Part shown: in pieces, positions 37,295-45,761 of the stretch | Layout of the letters: each line of letters opens with the position of its first letter | How positions within the stretch are numbered: the first letter of the stretch is position 1 | From: Pseudomonas pergaminensis | GTDB taxonomy: Bacteria; Pseudomonadota; Gammaproteobacteria; Pseudomonadales; Pseudomonadaceae | DNA: 64,000 nt | Reading direction: 5' to 3' | Assembly: GCF_024112395.2 (NCBI RefSeq) | Contig: NZ_CP078013.2 | Coordinates: 3,782,001 to 3,846,000, forward strand | Made by a program: the position numbers and the translations under genes | Notes under the pieces: generated by a model | The model's input: the letters and a program-made list of their open reading frames with translations, nothing else | Told to the model about the DNA's origin: nothing | Database searches by the model: none

Positions 37295-38671
37295 ATGCCT
37301 AGCACCGCACATGTCAGCCCAGACGAGATCCGCAAGGGCTTTTCCAAGGCCATGTCCGACATGTACCGGGATGAAGTTCCGCTGTATGGCGCGCTGATGG
37401 AGCTGGTGGCCGAGACCAATGCCCACGTGCTCGACACCCAACCGCAGCTGGCGCAACAGCTGCAACGCACCGGCGAAATCCAGCGCCTGGACATGGAACG
37501 CCACGGCGCGATCCGCCTGGGCACCGCCGCTGAGCTGGCGACCATCTGCCGCTTGTTCGCGGTGATGGGCATGCAGCCGGTGGGCTACTACGACCTGACC
37601 CCGGCCGGCGTGCCGGTGCACTCCACCGCCTTTCGCGCGGTGCACGAGCAGGCGCTGCAAACCAGTCCGTTTCGAGTATTCACCTCATTGCTGCGCCTGG
37701 AACTGATCGAAAACCCCGAGCTGCGCGCCTTCGCCGAAGCGGCGCTGGCCAAGCGTTCGATCTTCACCCCAGGCGCCTTGGCGCTGATCGAACAAGCGGA
37801 ACAGCACGGCGGCCTCAATGCCCAGGACGCCGACGAGTTTATCCGCCAGGCCCTGGAAACCTTCCGCTGGCATCACACCGCCACCGTCACCGGCGCGCAG
37901 TACCAGCAACTGAGCGACCAGCACCGCCTGATCGCCGACGTGGTCGCCTTCAAAGGCCCGCACATCAACCACCTGACCCCGCGCACCCTGGACATCGACC
38001 AGGTCCAGGCCGCCATGCCCGGCAAGGGCATCACCCCCAAGGCCGTGATCGAAGGCCCGCCCCGCCGCCACTGCCCAATCCTGCTGCGCCAGACCAGCTT
38101 CAAAGCCCTCGACGAACCCATCGCCTTCACCGACGCCCAAGGCAGCCACAGCGCACGGTTTGGCGAAATCGAACAGCGCGGCGTCGCCCTCACCCCCAAG
38201 GGCCGCGCACTGTACGACCAACTCCTGAACGCCGCACGCGACGAACTCGGCGCCTTTCCCAATGAGGGCAACGCCGCACGTTATGTCGAATTGATGGAAC
38301 AGCACTTCCAGGCCTTCCCGGATAACCACGCGCAGATGCGTGACCAGGGCCTGGCGTACTTCCGCTACTTCCCCACCGCGCAAGGTGTGGCAGCACGTGG
38401 CACAGCCGAGCAACCGCGCACACTGCAAGCACTGATCGCCGCGGGCCATATCGATGTGGAGCCGTTGGTGTATGAGGACTTCCTGCCGGTGAGTGCAGCG
38501 GGGATTTTCCAGTCGAACCTGGGGGATGCGGCGCAGAGTCACTACGCGGCGAACTCGAACCAGGCTGAGTTTGAAAAGGCACTGGGGCGCCAGACGATTG
38601 ATGAATTGAAGCTGTATGGCGAGACGCAGCAGCGCTCTGTCGATGAATGCACGAGAACACTGCTGGCATGA
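37295..38671 (+). CDS. hglS: 2-oxoadipate dioxygenase/decarboxylase (HglS-like, DUF1338)
   Basis: A 458-residue protein of the DUF1338 family, shown in P. putida to convert 2-oxoadipate to 2-hydroxyglutarate in D-lysine breakdown. The expected iron ligands are present: His70 in MERHGAIRLG, His226 in GPHINHL, and a glutamate in the FGEIEQRG motif (E291 or E293). ATG 37295 with AGGAA upstream is preferred; the longer frame adds residues unlike the family. A TTCATT-N5-AATGAA inverted repeat (37185-37201) lies in the leader and might be an operator. Confidence 0.85.
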   Translation: MPSTAHVSPDEIRKGFSKAMSDMYRDEVPLYGALMELVAETNAHVLDTQPQLAQQLQRTGEIQRLDMERHGAIRLGTAAELATICRLFAVMGMQPVGYYDLTPAGVPVHSTAFRAVHEQALQTSPFRVFTSLLRLELIENPELRAFAEAALAKRSIFTPGALALIEQAEQHGGLNAQDADEFIRQALETFRWHHTATVTGAQYQQLSDQHRLIADVVAFKGPHINHLTPRTLDIDQVQAAMPGKGITPKAVIEGPPRRHCPILLRQTSFKALDEPIAFTDAQGSHSARFGEIEQRGVALTPKGRALYDQLLNAARDELGAFPNEGNAARYVELMEQHFQAFPDNHAQMRDQGLAYFRYFPTAQGVAARGTAEQPRTLQALIAAGHIDVEPLVYEDFLPVSAAGIFQSNLGDAAQSHYAANSNQAEFEKALGRQTIDELKLYGETQQRSVDECTRTLLA

Positions 38672-38679
38672 AATGAAGT

Positions 38680-38739
38680 GCCCACCCGGCTCACCAGCGC
38701 AATCCTTGCGCCGCAAAAAGTCCCCAGAGCCGGGTGGGC
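38680..38739. repeat. Nested inverted repeat after hglS
   Basis: Outer arms GCCCACCCGGCTC (38680-38692) and GAGCCGGGTGGGC (38727-38739) are perfect 13-base complements. Inside the 34-base loop is a second perfect hairpin, GCGCAA-TCC-TTGCGC (38697-38711). It begins 8 bases after the hglS stop and may act as terminator; there is no T run. Confidence 0.7.
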
Positions 38740-38828
38740 GGTCGGCATGATAGGCAGTGGGAAGAATCCTGTCCCCCGGACAATTCTGAATAAATGTGTC
38801 CGCGCCCCGTAGGAACGCGGACGGTGGC

Positions 38829-39053
38829 CTACTCCAACTTCGCCACAATCTCGTCTTTGATCAACAAGCGTTTCTTCTTCAGCTTCTCCACCTCTTCATC
38901 GCCGGCGCTTGCCGATTCCGCCTTCAGCACTTCCTTGTCCGCGTCGTCGTACTGCGTGAGCAGCGAGTCCAGGCGTTTGTCATTGGCCCTGCGTTCGTGA
39001 ACGACTTCCTTGCTCAACCCCAAGTCCTGATACAGGTCGTGTTTCACTGGCAT
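38829..39053 (-). CDS. YdcH-family (DUF465) small protein
   Basis: A 74-residue, highly charged and helical protein: MPVKHDLYQDLGLSKEVVHE, then a likely coiled coil ending KKKRLLIKDEIVAKLE. This matches the YdcH/DUF465 family, whose function is unknown. GGAGG lies six bases before ATG 39053; the longer upstream frame is rejected. Confidence 0.82.
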   Translation of the reverse strand: MPVKHDLYQDLGLSKEVVHERRANDKRLDSLLTQYDDADKEVLKAESASAGDEEVEKLKKKRLLIKDEIVAKLE

Positions 39054-39228
39054 GGCGTACCTCCGCAAGTTGATCAATGGCTTACGCCCTAGAAGCTAGA
39101 CCATTGCGAGGGGTCTTGTCATGTCCGGGGTCAATAAGGCCCCGTTCGTCGCGGCGCAGGCGTTTGGATCAAACCTTTGCCGCGCCCTGCCCTCCACTCT
39201 AGGTAGCCACCCGAGGGAGACCGGTTTC

Positions 39229-41292
39229 ATGACTCATGCTGCCACCGCTGTCGACACCCAATGCATCAACACGATCCGCACCCTGGCCATGGACGCCGTG
39301 CAGAAGGCCAATTCCGGCCATCCAGGCACGCCCATGGGCCTGGCGCCGGTGGGTTATACGCTGTGGAGTCGTTTCCTGCGTTATCACCCGCAACATCCCG
39401 ACTGGCCCAGCCGTGATCGGTTTGTGCTGTCCGTCGGCCATGCCTCGATGTTGCTGTATTCGCTGCTGCACCTGGCCGGTGTGGTGGAACTGGATGCCGA
39501 CGGCAAGCGCACCGGTCAGGCCGCTGTCAGCCTGGACGATATCAAGCAGTTTCGCCAGGCGGGCTCCAAAACCCCGGGCCACCCCGAATACCGTATGACC
39601 ACTGGGGTGGAGACCACCACCGGCCCGCTCGGCCAGGGCTGTGCCAACAGCGTCGGCATGGCGATGGCCGAGCGTTGGCTGGCCAAGCGCTTCAACCGCG
39701 AAGAAAAAACCCTGTTCGACTACAACGTCTACACCCTGTGCGGCGACGGTGACATGATGGAGGGGATCAGCGGCGAAGCGGCGTCCATGGCCGGGCATTT
39801 GAAACTGGACAAGTTGTGCTGGATATATGACAACAACACCATCAGCATCGAAGGCCACACTGAGCTGGCGTTCAGCGAAGATGTGATCAAGCGCTTCCAG
39901 GCGTATGGGTGGCACACCCTGCACGTGACCGATGCCAACGACTTGCAAGCCCTGAGCAACGCCTTGGAGGCGTTCCATTGCAACCGCGGCGCGCCCACCC
40001 TGATTGTGGTCGACAGCGTGATCGGCTACGGCTCCCCGCACAAACACAACACGGCCGCCGCCCATGGCGAGCCCCTGGGCGAAGAGGAAATTCGCCTGAC
40101 CAAGGCAGCCTATGGTTGGCCCGAGGATTCCAGCTTCCTGGTGCCCGATGATGTGCGCACGCAATTGCATGATGTTTTGCTTGAGCGCAGCGAGCCGCTG
40201 TATGAAAAGTGGAGCGAGCACCTGTCCCAGCTGGAACAGTACGAACCGGAATTGGCCGATGAATTGAGGCGTATGCGTGCCGGGGAAATGCCGGAGCACT
40301 GGCAGAAACACCTACCGGATTTCGATACCGACGCCAAGGGCATCGCCAGTCGTGCTTCCGGCGGCAAGGTGCTGAATGCGTTTGCCGAACAGATCCCCTG
40401 GCTGCTGGGCGGCTCGGCCGACCTGTCACCGTCGACCAAGACCAACCTCACCTTCGACGGCGCCGGGCGTTTCAGCGCCGACGACTACAGCGGGCGCAAC
40501 CTGTACTTCGGCATTCGTGAACACGCCATGGGCGCGATTGCCAATGGCATGGCGCTGTCGTACCTGCGGCCCTATACCTCGACCTTCCTGGTGTTCAGCG
40601 ACTACATGAAACCGCCGATCCGCCTGGCGGCAATCATGGAGTTGCCGGTGGTGTTTGTGTTCACCCATGACTCGATTGGCGTGGGCGAAGATGGGCCGAC
40701 GCACCAGCCGATCGAGCACCTCACGCAGTTGCGTGCGACCCCAGGGTTGCTGACGCTGCGACCGGGTGACGCGAATGAAACCCTGGAGCTGTGGAAGGTG
40801 GCCCTGGCGCAAACCCATCGGCCGAGTTGCGTGGTGCTGTCGCGCCAACCGTTGCCGACACTGGATCGCAGCCAATACGCGCCGGCGTCCGGTGCGGCCA
40901 AGGGCGCTTATGTGTTGGCGGGTGCCGACGAGCCCAAGGTGATTCTGCTGGCGACCGGCAGCGAAGTCGGCCTGGCCGTTGCGGCTTATGAGCAACTGAC
41001 CCAAGAGGGCGTTGCCGCGCAGGTGGTGTCCATGCCCAGTTGGGAATTGTTTGAAGACCAGGACCAGGCCTACCGCGACAGCGTGCTGCCGCCAGCGGTG
41101 AAGGCGCGGGTAGTGGTGGAACAGGCAGGCCCGTTGGGCTGGGACCGGTACGTGGGCCAGACCGGCGCCAAGGTCGTGATGAACAGCTTCGGCGCGTCGG
41201 CGCCGCTGGCCAAGTTGCAGGAGAAGTTCGGGTTTACCGTGGAAAACGTAGTAAAGCAGGCGAAAGCGCAGATCCAACTGAATCAACAGTGA
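39229..41292 (+). CDS. tkt: Transketolase
   Basis: A 687-residue thiamine-diphosphate enzyme of the pentose phosphate pathway. The family N-terminus (TIRTLAMDAVQKANSGHPGTPMG) starts near residue 16; GDGDMMEGI at about 172-180 is the ThDP/Mg binding motif; FGIREHAMGAIANGMAL and HDSIGVGEDGPTHQPIE carry active-site residues. ATG 39229 has GAGGGAGA upstream. The main Pseudomonas tktA normally lies beside epd/metK; those are not here, so this may be a second copy. Confidence 0.9.
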   Translation: MTHAATAVDTQCINTIRTLAMDAVQKANSGHPGTPMGLAPVGYTLWSRFLRYHPQHPDWPSRDRFVLSVGHASMLLYSLLHLAGVVELDADGKRTGQAAVSLDDIKQFRQAGSKTPGHPEYRMTTGVETTTGPLGQGCANSVGMAMAERWLAKRFNREEKTLFDYNVYTLCGDGDMMEGISGEAASMAGHLKLDKLCWIYDNNTISIEGHTELAFSEDVIKRFQAYGWHTLHVTDANDLQALSNALEAFHCNRGAPTLIVVDSVIGYGSPHKHNTAAAHGEPLGEEEIRLTKAAYGWPEDSSFLVPDDVRTQLHDVLLERSEPLYEKWSEHLSQLEQYEPELADELRRMRAGEMPEHWQKHLPDFDTDAKGIASRASGGKVLNAFAEQIPWLLGGSADLSPSTKTNLTFDGAGRFSADDYSGRNLYFGIREHAMGAIANGMALSYLRPYTSTFLVFSDYMKPPIRLAAIMELPVVFVFTHDSIGVGEDGPTHQPIEHLTQLRATPGLLTLRPGDANETLELWKVALAQTHRPSCVVLSRQPLPTLDRSQYAPASGAAKGAYVLAGADEPKVILLATGSEVGLAVAAYEQLTQEGVAAQVVSMPSWELFEDQDQAYRDSVLPPAVKARVVVEQAGPLGWDRYVGQTGAKVVMNSFGASAPLAKLQEKFGFTVENVVKQAKAQIQLNQQ

Positions 41293-41299
41293 GTCACAA

Positions 41300-41389
41300 T
41301 GTGGGAGCGGGCTTGCTCGCGAAATCGGTGGATCAGTCGATATTTTTGTCGCCTGATACTCCGTATTCGCGAGCAAGCCCGCTCCCACA
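41300..41389. repeat. REPIN, GCGGG/CTCGCG type
   Basis: TGTGGGAGCGGGCTTGCTCG at 41300 with the inverted partner ending GCTCCCACA at 41389. It lies between the convergent ends of the transketolase and the UvrA-like gene, and so can act as a shared hairpin for both transcripts. Confidence 0.9.
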
Positions 41390-41407
41390 CTTGTTCGGTG
41401 TTGGCGG

Positions 41408-43927
41408 TTAGATCAATTCCTTGGCGAGGAACGGCGCCGTCCGGCTTTTCTTGCTCGTCGCAACCTTCTGCGGCGTGCCGCTGACCACCACCTTCCCCCC
41501 CAGATCCCCGGCCCCCGGCCCAATATCGATCACCCAGTCACTCTGCGCCACCACGCGCATCTCATGCTCCACCACAACCACCGTATGCCCCGCGTCCACC
41601 AAGTGGTTCAACTGGCTGAGCAAGCGGTCGACGTCGCGCGGATGCAAGCCGGTGGTGGGCTCATCCAGTACATACAAGGTGGCGCCCCGTGCATTGCGTT
41701 GCAGCTCGGTCGCCAGTTTGATCCGCTGCGCTTCGCCACCCGATAACTCGGTCGCCGGCTGGCCCAGGCGCAGATACCCCAGGCCGATGTCCCGCAGCAC
41801 CTGCAGTGAACGCAGCACGCCAGGCTGCTCGGCAAACACGTCCACCGCCTGCTCCACTGTCAGCCCCAGCACTTGGGCGATACTCAGGCCTTGCCATTTG
41901 ATCGCCAGGGTCTCGGGGTTGTAGCGCGCCCCATGACAGGTCGGGCATGGCGCGTACACGCTGGGCATGAACAGCAATTCGACACTGACAAAGCCCTCAC
42001 CCTCGCAATTCGGGCAACGGCCCTTGGCAACGTTGAAGGAGAACTGCCCGGCATCGTAGTGACGCTTCTTCGCTGCCGGCGTGGCTGCGAACAGTTTGCG
42101 CACGTTGTCGAACAGCCCGGTATAGGTCGCCAGGTTGGAGCGCGGCGTGCGGCCAATAGGTTTCTGGTCCACCTGCACCAGGCGACGTATGTGTTCGAGC
42201 CCGGCGCTGATCCGCCCGCCGCTGGTTTGCGGCGCGTCGTCTTCCAGGCTCGGTTCTTCGTCATTTTCCAGCACGCGCCCAAGGCCAGCGCCCACCAATT
42301 CCAACAGCGCCTGGCTGACCAGGCTGGACTTGCCCGAGCCAGAAATCCCGGTGACCGCCGTAAAGCAGCCGAGTGGGAAATCGACGCTCAGGTCGTCGAG
42401 GTTATTGCGCGTTACCCCTTCCAGTTTCAGCCAGCCCGTGGGCTCGCGACGCGGGTGATTCGCCACGCGTTGTTCAGCGAACAGGTACTCACGTGTCTGC
42501 GACGCCTCCACCTGCGCCAGCCCCGCAGGCGGACCGCTGTACAGCACTTGCCCACCGTGCTCGCCAGCTGCCGGGCCGACATCGATCAGCCAGTCGGCAC
42601 GGCGCATGGTTTCCAGGTCGTGCTCCACCACAAACAGCGAGTTGCCCGCCGCTTTCAAGCGGTCCAGCGCAGTGAACAATGCCTCGCCATCCGCAGGGTG
42701 CAAGCCTGCCGAGGGTTCATCCAGCACGTAGATCACACCGAACAACTGCGAGCCCAGCTGCGTGGCCAGGCGCAGCCGCTGTAGCTCCCCGGATGACAAG
42801 GTCGGCGTACTGCGTTCCAGGGACAGATAACCCAGCCCCAACTCGGTCAAGGTGCTGACCCGCTCAAGCAGGTCTTGGGCGATGCGCTGCGCGGCCAGGC
42901 GTTTTTCCACGGACAGTTTCATCTTGTCCTGCCCCGCCGCCACGGGCCGCAGCAGTTCGGCCAACTGCGCCAACGACAGTTGCGACAACTCACCAATGTC
43001 CACCCCGGCAAACTTCACCGACAGTGCCGCCTTGGTCAGGCGCTTACCGTCGCACAGCGGGCAGGCGCTGCCCTGCATGAACTGCGAGACGCGCTTTTTC
43101 ATCAGTGCGCTTTGGGTGTGGGTGAAGGTGTGCAGGATGTAGCGCCGCGCGCCGACGAACGTGCCCTGGTAACTCGGCTCCACCTTGCGTTTCAACGCAT
43201 CGCGGGTCTGTGCCGGGGTAAAGCCGGCGTACACCGGGACGGTGGGGGTTTCTTCGGTAAACAGGATCCAGTCGCGCTGCTTTTTTGGCAGGTCGCGCCA
43301 GGGAATGTCCACGTCATAGCCCAGGGTCACCAGGATGTCGCGCTGGTTCTGGCCTTGCCATGCCAGCGGCCAGGAGGCCACCGCACGCTGGCGAATGGTC
43401 AGGGACGGATCCGGCACCATCAGCGCCTCGGTCACCTCATACACACGGCCCAGGCCATGGCACTGCGGGCAGGCACCTTGAGGCAGGTTCGGTGAGAAGT
43501 CCTCGGCATACAGCATCGCCTGCCCCGGCGGGTAACTGCCGGCGCGGGAATACAGCATGCGGATCAGGCTCGACAAGGTGGTCACGCTGCCCACCGACGA
43601 GCGCGCACTCGGCGTGCCGCGTTGCTGTTGCAGGGCTACTGCGGGCGGCAGGCCTTCGATGCTGTCCACGTCGGGCACCCCGACCTGGTCGATCAGCCGC
43701 CGCGCATACGGCGCCACCGACTCGAAATAACGCCGCTGTGCCTCGGCATACACCGTGGAAAACGCCAGGGACGATTTGCCGGAACCCGACACCCCGGTGA
43801 ACACCACCAGGGCGTCCCGGGGGATGTCCACATCGACGTTGCGCAGGTTGTGTTCGCGGGCGCCGCGCACACGGACAAAGCCGTGCTGCTGGGCAGTGAT
43901 CGGGGGGAGAGTGCGCTGTGAAGTCAT
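41408..43927 (-). CDS. UvrA-like ABC ATPase (short class)
   Basis: An 839-residue UvrA-family protein, about 100 residues shorter than the excision-repair UvrA, as in the short UvrA class that lacks the UvrB-binding domain. It carries two Walker A motifs (GVSGSGKSS and GISGSGKSS), signatures LSSGELQR and LSGGEAQR, and zinc-finger cysteine sets (CPQC/CPLC; CPNC/CPTC). Similar proteins protect against DNA-bound drugs in antibiotic producers. ATG 43927 has AAGG at good spacing; the TTG two codons before it is less likely. It lies 8 bases behind a histidine kinase gene. Confidence 0.85.
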   Translation of the reverse strand: MTSQRTLPPITAQQHGFVRVRGAREHNLRNVDVDIPRDALVVFTGVSGSGKSSLAFSTVYAEAQRRYFESVAPYARRLIDQVGVPDVDSIEGLPPAVALQQQRGTPSARSSVGSVTTLSSLIRMLYSRAGSYPPGQAMLYAEDFSPNLPQGACPQCHGLGRVYEVTEALMVPDPSLTIRQRAVASWPLAWQGQNQRDILVTLGYDVDIPWRDLPKKQRDWILFTEETPTVPVYAGFTPAQTRDALKRKVEPSYQGTFVGARRYILHTFTHTQSALMKKRVSQFMQGSACPLCDGKRLTKAALSVKFAGVDIGELSQLSLAQLAELLRPVAAGQDKMKLSVEKRLAAQRIAQDLLERVSTLTELGLGYLSLERSTPTLSSGELQRLRLATQLGSQLFGVIYVLDEPSAGLHPADGEALFTALDRLKAAGNSLFVVEHDLETMRRADWLIDVGPAAGEHGGQVLYSGPPAGLAQVEASQTREYLFAEQRVANHPRREPTGWLKLEGVTRNNLDDLSVDFPLGCFTAVTGISGSGKSSLVSQALLELVGAGLGRVLENDEEPSLEDDAPQTSGGRISAGLEHIRRLVQVDQKPIGRTPRSNLATYTGLFDNVRKLFAATPAAKKRHYDAGQFSFNVAKGRCPNCEGEGFVSVELLFMPSVYAPCPTCHGARYNPETLAIKWQGLSIAQVLGLTVEQAVDVFAEQPGVLRSLQVLRDIGLGYLRLGQPATELSGGEAQRIKLATELQRNARGATLYVLDEPTTGLHPRDVDRLLSQLNHLVDAGHTVVVVEHEMRVVAQSDWVIDIGPGAGDLGGKVVVSGTPQKVATSKKSRTAPFLAKELI

Positions 43928-43935
43928 GTGCAACC

Positions 43936-45636
43936 TTATCGGGCGCAGAGCACGCTGCGGACCCGTTGCGCCAGGGCTTCGGGACTGTAGGGCTTGCTCA
44001 GCAGATGAATGTCGGGGCTCAGCAGGTGGTTGCTGGAGAGAATGTCGCGGGTGTGGCCGGAGGTGAACAGCACCGCCACCGGCGGGGTTTGCTCACGGGC
44101 CCAGGCGGCCAGGTCCGTGCTCTTGATGCGGCCGGGCATTACCACGTCGGTGAAGATCAGCTCCGGTTTCACGCCCGCCTTCAGCATATGCATCGCGCGG
44201 TCACCGTCTTCGGCCGTGAGCACGGTATAGCCCGACTGCTCCAGCAGTTCGACGACGGTGCAGCGCACGTCTTCGTTGTCTTCAACCACCAGGATGGTCT
44301 CGTGGCCCGCGGCATGCAGCGCTGACTCACCGTGGGTTTCCTCGACCTCTTCGCCGAGGCTGCGCGGGAAGTACATCTGCACCACTGTGCCCTTGCCTTC
44401 CTCGCTCCACAGCTCGACATGCCCACCGCTTTGGCGCACGAAGCCAAACACCATGCTCAGGCCAAGGCCAGTGCCGTGACCATTGCGCTTGGTGGTGAAA
44501 AACGGCTCGAACACCCGCGCCAGGACCGCCGGCGACATCCCCACACCGATATCGGTGACCGCCAGCCGCACATACTCACCAGGCTTGATGCTTTTACCCA
44601 CGCAATCGTCAGGGTTGAGGATGATGTTATCGCCAGTGATGCGAATCACGCCTTCACCGAACATGGCATCCCGGGCATTGATCGCCAGGTTGAGCAGCGC
44701 GTTTTCCAATTGGTTGCGGTCGACGTTGATGCACCAAGAGTCCTGGGGCAATTGCACATCGAGGCGAATGGTTTCGCCCAGCGCTCGCTGCAGCAATTCG
44801 CCGAGGCCTGCGTAGATACGTTGCGGGTTGTACACCGCTGGCGACAAGGGTTGGCGACGCGCGAACGCGAGCAGCTGTGACGACAGCTTGGCGCCGCGCT
44901 CCACTGCCGCGATGGCGGCGGCGACCCGGCGCTGCACCTGGGGGTTATCCGGTTCATGGCGCGACAGCAGGTGCAGGTTGCCAGCGATCACTTGCAGCAG
45001 GTTATTGAAGTCGTGGGCCACGCCACCCGTAAGGCCACCGATGGCCTCGAGCTTCTGCGACTGGCGCAGCTGGGCTTCGGCGGTGGAACGTGCATGCACT
45101 TCCTCGGCCACCCGTTGTTCGAGGTTGTGCGTCAGCTCCTGGCGCACCCGTTCGGACTTCACGTGCTCGGTAGTCTCGGTGACGATCACCAGGACCCCGG
45201 CGGGTTGATGGTGATCGTCGGCCACTGGGCTGTAGGAAAGGTCCATCCAGACTTCTTCCGGCTGGCCGTTGCGCAACAATTCCAATGGAAAATTGCGGTA
45301 CGACAACGTTCCCCCAGCCAGGCAAGTATCCAGCACATTGCGGTTGAAATCGGCGACTTCCGGCCAGCCCAGTTCCACAGGCTTGCCCAGCAGGTACGGG
45401 TGGCGACCGCCGGCAAACACGGAGTAACTGTCGTTGTAGATCATGTACCCCACTGACCCCCACAGCATCACCATGGGCATGGGGGAAGCCAGCAGCATTT
45501 GCACCGCGCTGCTCAGGCTGCAGGGCCACTTGTCGATCGGACCCAACTCGGTAGTCGACCAGTCGAAGGCGCGAATCCGCTGGGCCATTTCACCGCCCCA
45601 GCCTTCGCAGCCGTGGGTATTGGATAAAAATTGCAT
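43936..45636 (-). CDS. Soluble hybrid histidine kinase
   Basis: A 566-residue kinase without membrane helices. Order: a PAS-like sensor (about 15-155; DWSTTELGPIDKWPCSL and SPMPMVMLWG), a short linker coil, HisKA with the phospho-His in GGVAHDFNN, HATPase_c with [10 protein letters not shown], and a receiver domain with Asp in FTDVVMPG and K in SKPY. The sensor resembles that of the kinase at 12475-14970. The ATG at 45636 starts MQFLSNTHGCEGW. The UvrA-like gene begins 8 bases after its stop, so the two are likely one operon. Confidence 0.86.
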   Translation of the reverse strand: MQFLSNTHGCEGWGGEMAQRIRAFDWSTTELGPIDKWPCSLSSAVQMLLASPMPMVMLWGSVGYMIYNDSYSVFAGGRHPYLLGKPVELGWPEVADFNRNVLDTCLAGGTLSYRNFPLELLRNGQPEEVWMDLSYSPVADDHHQPAGVLVIVTETTEHVKSERVRQELTHNLEQRVAEEVHARSTAEAQLRQSQKLEAIGGLTGGVAHDFNNLLQVIAGNLHLLSRHEPDNPQVQRRVAAAIAAVERGAKLSSQLLAFARRQPLSPAVYNPQRIYAGLGELLQRALGETIRLDVQLPQDSWCINVDRNQLENALLNLAINARDAMFGEGVIRITGDNIILNPDDCVGKSIKPGEYVRLAVTDIGVGMSPAVLARVFEPFFTTKRNGHGTGLGLSMVFGFVRQSGGHVELWSEEGKGTVVQMYFPRSLGEEVEETHGESALHAAGHETILVVEDNEDVRCTVVELLEQSGYTVLTAEDGDRAMHMLKAGVKPELIFTDVVMPGRIKSTDLAAWAREQTPPVAVLFTSGHTRDILSSNHLLSPDIHLLSKPYSPEALAQRVRSVLCAR

Positions 45637-45761
45637 GTTGGGCTCTTGGCGACGATAGCGTTGGTGGGGAGCGCTGTTCCACTGTAAAGCGTTGGAGCCT
45701 GGCCGCAATGAATCGTTTCATTTGCATATAGCTTATCCGGCACAGCGGCCGCAAGACCCCG

